Source of the DNA: Archangium violaceum Cb vi76
GTDB taxonomy: Bacteria > Myxococcota > Myxococcia > Myxococcales > Myxococcaceae
Assembly: GCF_000733295.1 (NCBI RefSeq)
Contig: NZ_JPMI01000011.1
Span: 1 to 64,000, forward strand
Direction of reading: 5' to 3'
Length of the DNA stretch: 64,000 bases
The position numbers were made by a program, and so were the translations under genes. Under the pieces are notes generated by a model. It made no database searches. It saw only the letters and a program-made list of their open reading frames with translations, and was not told the origin of the DNA. Shown here piece by piece: positions 16,666 to 26,353 of this stretch (positions within the stretch are counted from its first letter, which is position 1; every line of letters begins with the position of its first letter).

Positions 16666-18146
16666 GCGCGCTCCTCATCCTTCCCATCCTCCTGCCCCTG
16701 AGCGCCGCGGCGCTGTGTCTGTTGTTGCCACGGCGGGCCTTGCCGCGCCGCGTCCTGGCACTGGCCGCCACGTGTGGCCTCACGGGGGCGTCCGCGTGGA
16801 TGCTGTGGGAGGTGTGGCACGTGGGCGTCCAGGCCCTGCGGGTGGGCGGCTGGGAGGCTCCCCTGGGCATCATCCTGGTGGCGGACCTGCTCGGCGCGTT
16901 GATGGTGTTGCTCTCGGCGGTGATGGCGGTGGCGGGGGTGGTGTACTCGGCGGGCTCGCTGGAGCCGCGGCAGGAGGCCGGGGCGCACTATCCGCTGGTG
17001 CTGGTCATGCTGGGCGGGGTGTGCGGCGGCTTCCTCACCGGGGACCTCTTCAACCTCTTCGTCTGGTTCGAGGTGATGCTCGTCGCCTCGTTCGTGCTGA
17101 TGGCGCTGGATGCGGGCAGGGAGCGGCTGGAGGCCTGCCTCAAGTACGTGACGCTCAGTCTGCTGGGCTCGGCGCTCTTCCTCACCGCCCTGGCACTGCT
17201 CTACGGGCTGGCGGGGACGGTGAACCTGGCGGAGCTGGCGCGGCGGCTGCCCCGGGAGGAGTACCCCGGACTGGTGACGGTGACGGCCATGCTGCTGCTC
17301 ATCGTCTTCGGGCTGAAGGCGGCCGCCTTCCCGCTCTTCTTCTGGTTGCCGGCCTCGTACCACAGGCCGCCGGTGGTGGTGACGACGCTCTTCTCCGCGT
17401 TGCTCACGAAGGTGGGCGTCTATGCCCTCTTCCGTACCCTCTCCCTGCTCTACCCGGGGGACACGGCCTTCACCCACCGGGTGCTGCTGGTCATGGCGTT
17501 GCTCAGCATGGTGACGGGCGTGCTGGGCGCGGTGGCCCAGTACGACTTCCGCCGGCTGCTCTCCTTCCACATCATCAGCCAGATTGGCTACCTGCTGGTG
17601 GGACTGGGGCTGTTCTCCCGGGCGGCCCTGGCGGCGGCCATCGCGTATTGGGTGCACTACGTCTTCGCCAAGTCCGCGCTCTTCTTCGTCACCGGGGTGA
17701 CCTGGCGGGTGACGGGCACGGATGACCTGGCTCGGATGGGCGGTCTGGCGCGGAGCCATCCGCTGGTGGCGGCGCTCTTCCTGGTGCCCGCCCTCTCGCT
17801 GGCGGGGATCCCTCCGCTCTCGGGCTTCTTCGCGAAGATGTCGCTCATCCGCGCGGCGCTGCTGGGCGAGGCCTGGTGGGTGGCGGGCATCTCGGCGGCC
17901 GTGGGGCTGCTCACGCTGTACTCGATGATGAAGGTGTGGCGCGAGGCCTTCTGGAAACCCCCGCTCGAGGAGGCACGGGGAAGCGCGGGCCCGGCGGCGC
18001 TGCTGGGGCCCTGTGTGGCACTGGCGCTGTTGATGGTGGTGCTGGGCGTGGGGGCTCGTCCCCTGTTCGTGCTGGCGGATGCCGCGGCGGAGCAGTTGTT
18101 GAATCCGAGCGCCTACATCCAGGCCTCGCTGGAGGGGGACGCATGA
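16662..18146 (+). CDS. mrpD: Mrp/Mnh antiporter subunit D
   Basis: The 494-aa NuoN/NuoM-like protein has about 14 helices. Typical segments are FNLFVWFEVMLVASFVLMAL, KAAAFPLFFWLPASYHRPPV, TTLFSALLTKVGVYALFRTL and HIISQIGYLLVGLGLF, with IPPLSGFFAKMSLI near the end. It is the second antiporter-like subunit of the Mrp complex. It is coupled to mrpC and mrpE by overlapping start and stop codons. Confidence 0.93.
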   Translation: MSALLILPILLPLSAAALCLLLPRRALPRRVLALAATCGLTGASAWMLWEVWHVGVQALRVGGWEAPLGIILVADLLGALMVLLSAVMAVAGVVYSAGSLEPRQEAGAHYPLVLVMLGGVCGGFLTGDLFNLFVWFEVMLVASFVLMALDAGRERLEACLKYVTLSLLGSALFLTALALLYGLAGTVNLAELARRLPREEYPGLVTVTAMLLLIVFGLKAAAFPLFFWLPASYHRPPVVVTTLFSALLTKVGVYALFRTLSLLYPGDTAFTHRVLLVMALLSMVTGVLGAVAQYDFRRLLSFHIISQIGYLLVGLGLFSRAALAAAIAYWVHYVFAKSALFFVTGVTWRVTGTDDLARMGGLARSHPLVAALFLVPALSLAGIPPLSGFFAKMSLIRAALLGEAWWVAGISAAVGLLTLYSMMKVWREAFWKPPLEEARGSAGPAALLGPCVALALLMVVLGVGARPLFVLADAAAEQLLNPSAYIQASLEGDA

Positions 18147-18616
18147 GCACCTTCCTGTGGAACCTCGTGCTGGCCTTCCTGTGGGCCGTCATGCTGGATG
18201 ACATCACCCCCACCAACCTGGCCATCGGCTTCGGGGTGGGATTGCTCCTGCTGGGCTTCTCCACCTCGCAGCACGGCGCCTCCCCGTATGCCATGAAGTG
18301 GCTGTGCGTGGGCCACCTGCTGGCGCTCATCTTGTGGAACGTGCTCTCCGCCAACTGGCGGCTCGCCCACGAAATCATGACCCCGGGCGTGAACAACCAG
18401 CCAGCCATCTACGCCTACGAGATGGAGGCCCGCACGGACATGGAGGTGACGTTGCTGGCGCTCATCGTCACCTTCTCTCCGGGCACCATGGGGCTGGAGG
18501 TCTCGCCGGACGGGCGGCTGCTCTACGTGCACGTGATGTTCACCACCACCCGGGAGCGGTTCACCCGGGACATTCGGGAGCACGTCGAGCGCCCCCTGCT
18601 CAAGGTGCTGCGATGA
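18143..18616 (+). CDS. mrpE: Mrp/Mnh antiporter subunit E
   Basis: The 157-aa protein has two N-terminal helices (LWNLVLAFLWAVML, LLALILWNVL) and a cytoplasmic end with LLALIVTFSPGTMGLEVSPD and LYVHVMFTT, typical of MrpE. The start ATG at 18143 overlaps the mrpD stop and the stop overlaps the mrpF start. Confidence 0.92.
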   Translation: MSTFLWNLVLAFLWAVMLDDITPTNLAIGFGVGLLLLGFSTSQHGASPYAMKWLCVGHLLALILWNVLSANWRLAHEIMTPGVNNQPAIYAYEMEARTDMEVTLLALIVTFSPGTMGLEVSPDGRLLYVHVMFTTTRERFTRDIREHVERPLLKVLR

Positions 18617-18912
18617 GCGCCTGGTTCGAGATGCTCCTGCGGGGCGTGTTGGTGACCCTGGGGGGGTCGGCGGTGCTCTCGCTCTACCGGTTGGTTCGCG
18701 GGCCGTCGCTCCCGGACCGGGTCGTGGCGATGGATCTCATCTCCCTCCAATTCGTGGGGGCCATCGCCGCGTATGCGGTGCTGAGCGATGTGCCGGGCCT
18801 GCTGAACGTGGCGATGGTGCTGGCCATCATCAGCTCGCTGAGCACCATCGCCATCGCCCGCTACCTCTTCACGGGTGACACCGAGGTGGGTGGAGAAGAG
18901 GAGGAGTCATGA
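18613..18912 (+). CDS. mrpF: Mrp/Mnh antiporter subunit F
   Basis: The 99-aa, three-helix protein contains YRLVRGPSLPDRVVAMDLIS, the conserved MrpF motif, followed by LLNVAMVLAIISSLSTIAIA and an acidic tail. Start and stop overlap its neighbours by four bases. Confidence 0.92.
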   Translation: MSAWFEMLLRGVLVTLGGSAVLSLYRLVRGPSLPDRVVAMDLISLQFVGAIAAYAVLSDVPGLLNVAMVLAIISSLSTIAIARYLFTGDTEVGGEEEES

Positions 18913-19259
18913 GGGAATACATCACCGCGTTCTTCCTGGTGTTCGGCACGTTGGGAATGTTGCTGGCGGGGTTGGGCATGGTGCGGCTGCCGGACCTCTT
19001 CATGCGCATGCAGGCAACGGCCAAGGCCGCGACCATCGGACTGGGTGGGCTGCTCGGCGGGGCGATGGTGGCGATGTGGAGCCGCAGTGTCGTGGCGCTG
19101 GTGCTGCTCACCCTCATCTTCACCTTCGCCATCATCCCGGTCGCCGCTCAGCTCATCGCCCGGGCCGCGTTCCGCATGGGCGTCCCGCTGTGGGAGCGGA
19201 CCCGGGAGAACGATCTGATCCGCAAGAAGCCCTCCCGGACGCGCCCCTTCATCGACTGA
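18909..19259 (+). CDS. mrpG: Mrp/Mnh antiporter subunit G
   Basis: The 116-aa, three-helix protein has the MrpG hallmark GMVRLPDLFMRMQATAKA (about residues 25-42) and a terminal PVAAQLIARAAFRMGVPLW. It closes a full seven-subunit A to G operon in canonical order. A strong inverted repeat lies downstream. Confidence 0.92.
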   Translation: MREYITAFFLVFGTLGMLLAGLGMVRLPDLFMRMQATAKAATIGLGGLLGGAMVAMWSRSVVALVLLTLIFTFAIIPVAAQLIARAAFRMGVPLWERTRENDLIRKKPSRTRPFID

Positions 19260-19309
19260 GCCAGGAGGGTTAGGTCCTGGCAGGGGGAGGTTCCGGCCGC
19301 GATGGGGAG

Positions 19310-19336
19310 CAACTGGTCCGACTGTTGGACCAGTTG
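19310..19336. terminator. Perfect 10-bp inverted repeat after the antiporter operon
   Basis: CAACTGGTCC and GGACCAGTTG flank a 7-base loop. The hairpin lies between the stop of mrpG and the stop of the convergent CBS gene, so it could end both transcripts. It has no T tract on either side, so a Rho-independent role is only likely. A weaker hairpin (GCCAGGA/TCCTGGC) lies at 19260-19281. Confidence 0.5.
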
Positions 19337-19383
19337 GCGGGCCGCGCGGAAAGAACCCGCCCCCGTCCGTTTCGAGATGCACT

Positions 19384-19791
19384 TCAGTTCATGAGGATGG
19401 ACTCCTCGGAGGCCGGCCCGGCGGTATCGGCCCTCGCCAGTTCCAGGGGGGAGATGAGGCCCACCGCGCGCATGTCCTCGTCGACGACGATGGCCCGCCG
19501 CGCTCCCGCGTGAATCAGCCGCCGCGCCAGTTCCGTCACCGCCTCGCCCTCGTGGGTGAGGATGAAGTCGTGGCTCACGACGTCCCCCACTCCATGGATG
19601 GGGTACCCCTGCGCCCACGCCTCGGCGCCCAGCACCAGCGCTCGCATCGTCACGAGGCCGTGGATCTCCTGCCCGTCCCACACGACGACGAGTGGGCACC
19701 GGGACTGCCTCATTCGCGCCACCGCCTCGCGGAAGCTCGTCTCTGGCCTGACGACGGCCACACCTCGCGCCATCACGTCTCGCACCCACAT
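19384..19791 (-). CDS. CBS-domain pair protein
   Basis: The 135-aa protein is made of two CBS motifs: MWVRDVMARGVAVVRPETSF with CPLVVVWDGQEIHGLVT, then VVSHDFILTHEGEAVTELAR with RRAIVVDEDMRAVGLISPLE. CBS pairs bind adenosine nucleotides and act as sensor modules. It stands alone, convergent with the antiporter operon; any link to the antiporter is speculation. Confidence 0.88.
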   Translation of the reverse strand: MWVRDVMARGVAVVRPETSFREAVARMRQSRCPLVVVWDGQEIHGLVTMRALVLGAEAWAQGYPIHGVGDVVSHDFILTHEGEAVTELARRLIHAGARRAIVVDEDMRAVGLISPLELARADTAGPASEESILMN

Positions 19792-20524
19792 GACAACCTC
19801 CTTTCCACCGTTGAAGTCCGGCTCGGGCTCATCCGGCGGTGCACGGCCTCATGGCTCGCACGTGCGCTCCGCGCGGGACGGGCCGGGACGACTCCAGGCC
19901 CGTGGGCGCACGGAGGAGCGGGGGGAGGGTGTGCCGGACGAGGACTCTTCCTCGCTCAACACCGCTGGCGCCTCTATGAGAGAGGGGCCGCGGTGCTTGG
20001 GCGGAGCCAGGCCGCGGCCCTGTGCAGCACGCACGAGCGCCGGCACGGCCCTGCCCGGGACGTCTCATTCATGGCGGGGGCTGGCGGTGGCAACGTGCGC
20101 ATCTCGTCCATCCAGGTTCACGACGATGCGCGATCCGCATCGTCCCCTTGGCCAACCCTTACGCAGACGGGATTGTTCCTCCGTTTCCGGGGGAGCCACC
20201 GTCCGTTGCACCAGGAAAACGAGTCGTTATCGTCGCACTGGAACCCCAGGTGACCGCACGCATGAAGCCCCTCTGCCCAGCTCCGACGAAGGCCGGTACG
20301 CGCTGGGCCGTGGTGCGCCGAATCCTGCTCGCCCATGGCCGGGCCACTGCCTGGCTCGAGTTCCACGCCGCCCGCCCCCCGCTGTAATCCCCGGCGCGCG
20401 GCGTTCCGCCCCCCTCTGAAGACGGCCCGTCTCCGCTCCGGGGGCGACCCTGTCTCGAGCGCCGTCGCCCTTCCCCACTGACCCCGGCCGCGAGCGCGGC
20501 CACTTCCGAAGGAGGACCCTCTCC
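19792..20524. other. 733-base gap with no supported gene
   Basis: Both strands carry only short open frames with no recognisable domain or good ribosome site. Part of it (about 20090-20300) is less GC-rich than the surroundings. It precedes a broken Rnk-like gene, so decayed coding sequence is possible. I saw no tRNA, CRISPR or terminator. Confidence 0.45.
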
Positions 20525-20840
20525 ATGAGCCAGGAGCGACGCATCATTCTCACGGAGGCCGACCTCGAGCGGCTCCATCGCCTCGTCGAGCAGCACTCCG
20601 GCGGGCACAACGCCGGGCTGGCCGAGATGTTGGAGCAGGAGCTGGGTCACCCTCTGTTACCCGTGGGATGCTCGCAGCGACGAGGGCCGCATCTCCGTGC
20701 TCGCGCCCATCGGAAGTGCCCTCATCGGCCTGTCCGTGGGCCAGTCCATCGCGTGGCCCCTCCCGGGCGGGCGCACCAAGACGTTTCGTGTCATCTCCGT
20801 GCTCTACCAACCGGAGGCGGCGGGAGACCTGCACCTCTGA
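20525..20840 (+). pseudogene. Rnk/GreA-family gene with internal deletion and frameshift
   Basis: The frame from the ATG at 20525 encodes SQERRIILTEADLERLHRLV and LAEMLEQEL, the N-terminal coiled part of Rnk-type (GreA/GreB-related) factors, with AAGGAGG upstream. From about 20646 the homology continues one base off, in the +1 frame: VTLCYPWDARSDEGR, then ISVLAPIGSALIGLSVGQSI and YQPEAAGDLHL, ending at the TGA 20838-20840. This is the C-terminal FKBP-like domain. Compared with E. coli Rnk (about 136 aa), some 30 residues between the two blocks are missing. An intact gene would bind RNA polymerase. Its 3' end overlaps the convergent TVP38-like gene by 50 bases. Confidence 0.75.
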
Positions 20841-21576
20841 CACCTCGGAAGAGGCCCCAGCGCATCGGGGCCTCTCTCTCGGGGGTGACGTGGGCATCGG
20901 TGATGAGCAGCTCCCGCATCAGCCGGCGCCCCAGGGCGAGTCCCAGCAGCAGGCTGAGCAGCATTCCGCAGGCGGACACCACCGTCGTCCACGTCTTCCC
21001 CTGCCCCAGCGCGCTTCCGAAGAGTGCCGTCAGCACCGTCCCCGGCGTGGTGCCGAGGAGCGCGCCGAGCGCCAGGGGCCAGAAGCGGGCGCCGGAGGCC
21101 GAAGCCGTCGCGAGCAGCACATCCGCCGGAATCACCGAGTTGATACAGGCGAGGAAGCCGAGCTGGAAGCCGTGTCTCCGCGCCGCGTGCTGGAGGGCCG
21201 GATGCTTGTGGCCCGCGAGCCGCTTCATCGGCCTGTGCCCCAGCCGGCTGGCCAGGAGGTGGATGAGGCCGGTGGCCAGCACACTGCCGACGAGGGCGTA
21301 GACGGTCCCATGCGCCATTCCGAAGAGGAGTCCTCCCACCGCGGTGAAGAACTGCCCCGGCAGGAGCGTCACGGGCCGGAGCGCCAGCAGCAGGATGAAG
21401 ACGAGGGGTGCCAGGTGCCCGAGGGGGCGCAGCCACTCGGAGAGCTGGCGCTGATCCAGGTACTGCGGCCCCAGCAGCCGGAGGGCGACCAGGAGCCCGA
21501 CGGAGACGCAGAGGGGAACGAAGAGCTTGAGCACGGCGCTCAGCCCTCCCCTCCCGGAGCGGGGGAGCGCGGACAT
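20791..21576 (-). CDS. TVP38/TMEM64 (VTT domain) family membrane protein
   Basis: The 261-aa protein has about six helices and the VTT-domain core: LLPGQFFTAVGGLLFGMAHG (about residues 71-90), GSVLATGLIHLLASRLG, a loop with GFLACINSVIPADVLLATAS, and LALGALLGTTPGTVLTALFG. VTT/DedA-like proteins are scramblases or lipid transporters. The last 25 residues (about 237-261, Gly/Pro/Arg-rich) run into the convergent Rnk pseudogene and may not be conserved. Confidence 0.82.
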   Translation of the reverse strand: MSALPRSGRGGLSAVLKLFVPLCVSVGLLVALRLLGPQYLDQRQLSEWLRPLGHLAPLVFILLLALRPVTLLPGQFFTAVGGLLFGMAHGTVYALVGSVLATGLIHLLASRLGHRPMKRLAGHKHPALQHAARRHGFQLGFLACINSVIPADVLLATASASGARFWPLALGALLGTTPGTVLTALFGSALGQGKTWTTVVSACGMLLSLLLGLALGRRLMRELLITDAHVTPEREAPMRWGLFRGVRGAGLPPPPVGRARR

Positions 21577-21654
21577 GCCGCTAAGCTGGGGTGCTCCGGG
21601 AGGGAGGGCAACGAACCCGCCACGCGGCCTCGGCTGGGGGGCGGGCAGGGGCTC

Positions 21655-22341
21655 TCACTCCAGTGCCGTCCAGAGGTCGTCGAAGGCCCGGCAGAAGGGG
21701 AGCACCAGCCGGGGGTCGTCCGACACGAGCACGTTCTCGTGGTTCTCGTTCGCGGCCGAGCGCGTCCAGTTGTAGCTGCCGGTCAGCAGCCGCACCCGGT
21801 CGAACACGGCGAACTTGTGGTGCATGTGGGCCTCCGTCCGGTCCACCCGCACGGGCACTCCCTCATGACGCAACCGGTGGATGTCCGAGCCCGGGTCCAT
21901 CGCCTTGTCCCCGTCCGAGAGCACCCGCACGCGCACGCCCCGCTGGTGCGCCTCCAGCAGCGCCCGGGTGATGCGGTCGTCCGTGATGGTGAAGACGCAC
22001 ACGTCCGCGCTGCCCCGCGCCTCGCCGATGAGCCGCACGATGGCCCTCAAGGGCGCCTCCCCGGGACTGAAGTGCGCCTCCATCCGGCTCGTCTCCCGCA
22101 GCTCGCGCGAGGGCTGCAGGGCCTTCACCGTGTCCTCCAGCCAACCAATCACCTCGCGCGCCCGGGGGTCACTCACCGCGTCGCGCGCCAGCTCGAAGGC
22201 CCTCGAGCGGAAGAGGGCCAGCACCGCCTCGCCGGCCTTCCGGTCGTCCAGGACGGCCTGGAGCGCCTGCTTCTCCGTACGGGTCAGCGTCCGGTCTTCC
22301 AGGGTGGCGGCGAGGATGGCGTCGATGTCGGAGGCGTTCAT
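21655..22341 (-). CDS. Single-HKD phospholipase D-like protein
   Basis: The 228-aa protein has one PLD motif, H174-x-K176-x4-D181 (HMHHKFAVFD), followed by LLTGSYNWTRSAANENHEN. One motif per chain is typical of dimeric PLD-family nucleases or cardiolipin hydrolases such as Nuc and Zucchini. The N-terminal 90 residues are helical, with EKQALQAVLDDRK. The ATG at 22341 is preferred to one 14 codons earlier that lacks family-like sequence. It has no signal peptide, so it acts in the cytoplasm; nuclease versus lipase cannot be told. Confidence 0.8.
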   Translation of the reverse strand: MNASDIDAILAATLEDRTLTRTEKQALQAVLDDRKAGEAVLALFRSRAFELARDAVSDPRAREVIGWLEDTVKALQPSRELRETSRMEAHFSPGEAPLRAIVRLIGEARGSADVCVFTITDDRITRALLEAHQRGVRVRVLSDGDKAMDPGSDIHRLRHEGVPVRVDRTEAHMHHKFAVFDRVRLLTGSYNWTRSAANENHENVLVSDDPRLVLPFCRAFDDLWTALE

Positions 22342-22439
22342 GGGGGCACGCTCGGGAGGGGCCCCGAGCGTAACCTGGAGCACGGTCCTGAAAGAACGGA
22401 CGGGCGCCCGGCGAGAAGGCGGATTAGTGTTGGAGGGCC

Positions 22440-23057
<618 letters not shown>

Positions 23058-23197
23058 CCAGGCCGCGGACGGTATAGGCGCAATGGATGCGGCCCGGTAT
23101 TCCCCGGGCCGCAACGCTTGCGTGCCGGGCGCCGGAGCTCTCGTCGCGTCGCGAGGGAGCCCCCTTTGGCACGGGCCATGCTCACCTTTGGACTGTC

Positions 23198-23557
23198 ATG
23201 GTCCCTTTCCGCCCCGCCATTGCCCTCGTTCTCTCCTCGGCCCTCCTCGGCATCGGTTGCGTCGGACCGACCCAGGAAGGCCGGATGCGCCCGGAGACTC
23301 CCAACAGCGTGCAGAATGAGCTCGGTTACACCGACGTCATCCGGTACGGCCAGGAGTACGCCACCACCTCCGGTTATGACGTCTTGGAGGTCTCCGAGGC
23401 CGTGGAGACGCGCCCCAACTACTGGCGCATCCGCTTCGGCCTGGCCCCCCGGGGCTCGGGCAAGGTGCTGGATGTCGAGTTCGACGAGGCCCAGCGCAAG
23501 GTCGTCGGCGCCACCGAGGTGGCGGGGGCCACCGGTCGCGGGCCTCTGGCCCCGTGA
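23198..23557 (+). CDS. Small lipoprotein of unknown function
   Basis: The 119-aa product begins MVPFRPAIALVLSSALLGIG followed by Cys21, a good lipobox (LGIGC). The mature part is a small domain with YTDVIRYGQEYATTSGYDVL and PNYWRIRFGLAPRGSGKVLD. GTG starts exist upstream but would hide the signal. Its stop abuts the stop of the convergent hydrolase gene. No named family recognised. Confidence 0.72.
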   Translation: MVPFRPAIALVLSSALLGIGCVGPTQEGRMRPETPNSVQNELGYTDVIRYGQEYATTSGYDVLEVSEAVETRPNYWRIRFGLAPRGSGKVLDVEFDEAQRKVVGATEVAGATGRGPLAP

Positions 23558-24541
23558 CTACGGCAAGGACGACAGGAACTGGTTCACGTCGTAGGCGAAG
23601 CGCTCCGACTCCTCCAGGTAGGGGTAGTGCGCGCTCTGCTCGTACTCGAGGAACGTGGCGTGGGGCAGTGACTTCGCCAGCGCCCGCATGCTCTCCAGGC
23701 CGATGGAGTGGTCGTACCGGCCTCCGATGACGAGCGCTGGCGCGGTGACGCGCGCGGCGGCCGAGAAGCGGTAGCGCAGCAGCTCCGTGGAGAACAGGGC
23801 GCGTGACAGCTCGCCCGTGTTGCGCAGGCCGCTCTCCGCGTCCACCGCCTCCTGCATCTGCTGGTACATGGGGGCGCGGAACTGGAGCTGGTGGAAGAAG
23901 GCCTGCGCGTCCACGTTCCGCAGCGCCCGCATCACCTGCGCGTAGTCCGAGGTGTCTCCCGAGGCGCTCGCCGGTGCGATCATCTTCCCGGGGTGGAGGC
24001 GCTCGAGCTCGCGCTTCCAGCTGGCGAAGGTGCTCGCCGAGTCGGAGAAGCCGCTCACCACCACCAGGCCGGCCACGCGCTCGGGGTGGCGCGCCGCGTA
24101 CTCCAGCGCGAGCGTCCCGCCGAAGGAGTGGCTCAGCAGCACCCAGCGCTCCACGCCCAGCTCCTGGCGCAGCGCTTCCAGGTCCGCCACCAGCACCTCC
24201 AGCGAGTAGCGCCCCTCCCACGGACGCTCGGAGCGGCCACAGCCGCGCTGGTCCAGGTACACCATGCGCCGGTCCTTCTCCAGGTGCGGCCCCATCAGCC
24301 GGGAGAAGCTGTAGCTGTTGTGCCCGGGGCCTCCGTGCAGGAAGAGCACCGGGGCGCGCCCGGCCGGACTCTCTCCGGCGATGCGGTAGTACAGCCGTAC
24401 CCCGTTGATGATGCGCTGGTGTTCTCCCGAGGCCGTGGGAGGCCCGGGGTGGGAATCGGCGCGGGGAGCGTGGTGCGCACAGGCGGACACCAGGGCGCAC
24501 AGGACAGCACAAGCGAGGAATCCAAGACGCGAGGAACGCAT
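23558..24541 (-). CDS. Lipoprotein alpha/beta hydrolase, proline iminopeptidase-like
   Basis: The 327-aa protein has a lipobox (ALVSAC, Cys21), then an alpha/beta hydrolase domain: LFLHGGPGHNSYSF oxyanion region, DQRGCGRSE, the nucleophile elbow LSHSFGG (Ser in the family's GxSxG position, with the first Gly replaced by Ser), Asp in GGRYDHS and His in EQSAHYPYLEE. HGGPG and DQRGxGxS are marks of prolyl aminopeptidases and related peptidases or esterases. It is probably membrane-anchored and faces the periplasm. Confidence 0.85.
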   Translation of the reverse strand: MRSSRLGFLACAVLCALVSACAHHAPRADSHPGPPTASGEHQRIINGVRLYYRIAGESPAGRAPVLFLHGGPGHNSYSFSRLMGPHLEKDRRMVYLDQRGCGRSERPWEGRYSLEVLVADLEALRQELGVERWVLLSHSFGGTLALEYAARHPERVAGLVVVSGFSDSASTFASWKRELERLHPGKMIAPASASGDTSDYAQVMRALRNVDAQAFFHQLQFRAPMYQQMQEAVDAESGLRNTGELSRALFSTELLRYRFSAAARVTAPALVIGGRYDHSIGLESMRALAKSLPHATFLEYEQSAHYPYLEESERFAYDVNQFLSSLP

Positions 24542-24629
24542 GCCCCCTATGTGGTGTCTCCCGCCCGGGGTTGCCCGTGCCCCGCGCGGGAAATGTCCAC
24601 GGTTGCCCGGCTCGAGTGTTGGCTGGAGG

Positions 24630-26312
24630 CTATTGCACCCGGAGGATGCGGTTCGTCTCGGGCGGGGACAGGGGCGAGTGGGCCTTCAGCCACGCTTCCA
24701 TGGCGTCCACGTCCACCGGGCCGCCGCGCCGCTCGGTGCCCTCGGTGAACACGCGGAAGCCGTCTCCACCATTGGACAGGAAGCTGTTCACCGTCACGCG
24801 GTAGCGGCCCGCCGGGTCCACGGGTGCACCCTCGAGCCGGATGCTGGCCGGGTCCACCTTCTGGCCCACGGGCGCCGAGGCCTTCCACGTGTAGCTGAAG
24901 CCCTGGGAAGGCTGGAGGATGCGCACGAGGCTGCCCTCCCACTGCTGCTCCAGCAGGGTGTGCAGCTGCGCGCCGGTGAGCGTCATCGTCACCAGGGCGT
25001 TGCCGAAGGGCTGCACGCTGAAGACCTCGCCATAGGTGACGTCGCCCGCGTCGAGCTCCGCCCGGATGCCGCCCGGGTTGATGAAGGCCACCTGCGCCCC
25101 GGCGTCCCGCGTGGCGGCGAGCTGCGAGTCGGAGATGGCGTTGCCCAGGGCGGACTCACCCGAGGGCCACCGCTGGTTGTTCGTCTGCTGGAGCGGTGCC
25201 GTCAGCTGGCCGAGCACGCGGTTGCGCCGGGGGGCGGACAGGCCGTCATAGCGCTCGATGAGCGCCCGCACCTCGGGGACACCCTCGGCGTCGCGGGTGA
25301 CGGGGATGTTGCGCGCGGTGCTCTCCACCACGTCTCCGGTGGCCGTATCCAGCACCAGGTTCATGGCCGTGATGAGCCGCCCGTAGGAGGCCGCGCTGGT
25401 GACGCGCTTGCCGGCGATGACACAGTTGTAGGCCTGGTGGGTGTGGCCGGTGATGACGGCGTCCACCTCCGCGTCCAGGCGCTGGACGATGTCCACGATG
25501 GGCCCGGAGATGCCCTCGCATCCATCATAGGTGCCCTTCTGGACGCCGCCCTCGTGCAGCACCACGAGGACGGTCCTCACGCCCTGCTTCCTCAGCTCGG
25601 GGACCAGGGCGTTGACGGTGTCGGCCTCGTCGCGGAACTGGAAGCCCCGGATGCCGGCGGCGTCGACGATCTCCGGCGTGCCCTCGAGCGTCATGCCGAT
25701 GACGGCCACCTTCACGCCCTCGAATTCGCGCACGGCGTAGGGCGGGAAGAGCGTGGCGCCCTGGCCGTCCACCACGTTGGCGGAGAGGAACTGGAACTTC
25801 GCGCCCTCGAAGGGCGTGCCGTCCTGGCAGCCGTCCACCGGGTGGCAGCCGCCCGTCTGCATGCGCCGCAGCTCGGTGGTGCCCTCGTCGAACTCGTGGT
25901 TGCCCACGGCGTTGATGTCCAGGCCCGCGAGGTTCATCGCCTCGATGGTGGGCTCGTCGTGGAAGAGCGCGGAGACGAGCGGGCTCGCGCCGATGAGGTC
26001 TCCCGCGGACACCACCAGGGTGTTCTTCGGCGCGAGGGCGCGCAGCTGGGCGAGGTGGCGGGCGAGGTGGCTCGCGCCGCCGGCCTTCACCCGGAGGGGG
26101 CTGCCATCGGGGTTGCTGCCCGTGCGCAGCTCTCCCGAGCCTCCCTCGGGGGGCGCGAGGTGGCCATGGAAGTCATTGATGGCCAGCACCTGGAGGGACA
26201 CCGTGCGGGGGCGGGTGTCCGCGAGGGTGCTACCGCCGTGGGCGCAGGACAGCATCAACGAGGCGGTGAGCAGCAGGGGTGGGAAGCGTCGGGGGGAGGG
26301 GGAGAAGCGCAT
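24630..26312 (-). CDS. 5'-nucleotidase family lipoprotein (UshA-like)
   Basis: The 560-aa protein starts with a signal peptide and lipobox (LMLSC). The metallophosphatase domain shows INDFHGHLAPPEGG, VVSAGDLIGASPLV, NAVGNHEFDEG, VLHEGGVQ and ITGHTHQAYN, all metal-ligand motifs. The C-terminal 5'-nucleotidase domain has FINPGGIRAELDAGDVTYG and VQPFGNALVTMTLTG. It would release phosphate from nucleotides or sugar nucleotides outside the inner membrane. Both domains are complete. Confidence 0.92.
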   Translation of the reverse strand: MRFSPSPRRFPPLLLTASLMLSCAHGGSTLADTRPRTVSLQVLAINDFHGHLAPPEGGSGELRTGSNPDGSPLRVKAGGASHLARHLAQLRALAPKNTLVVSAGDLIGASPLVSALFHDEPTIEAMNLAGLDINAVGNHEFDEGTTELRRMQTGGCHPVDGCQDGTPFEGAKFQFLSANVVDGQGATLFPPYAVREFEGVKVAVIGMTLEGTPEIVDAAGIRGFQFRDEADTVNALVPELRKQGVRTVLVVLHEGGVQKGTYDGCEGISGPIVDIVQRLDAEVDAVITGHTHQAYNCVIAGKRVTSAASYGRLITAMNLVLDTATGDVVESTARNIPVTRDAEGVPEVRALIERYDGLSAPRRNRVLGQLTAPLQQTNNQRWPSGESALGNAISDSQLAATRDAGAQVAFINPGGIRAELDAGDVTYGEVFSVQPFGNALVTMTLTGAQLHTLLEQQWEGSLVRILQPSQGFSYTWKASAPVGQKVDPASIRLEGAPVDPAGRYRVTVNSFLSNGGDGFRVFTEGTERRGGPVDVDAMEAWLKAHSPLSPPETNRILRVQ

Positions 26313-26353
26313 GGGGGCTTCTCTCTACACAACCCGATGCCTCGGGGTCATCC

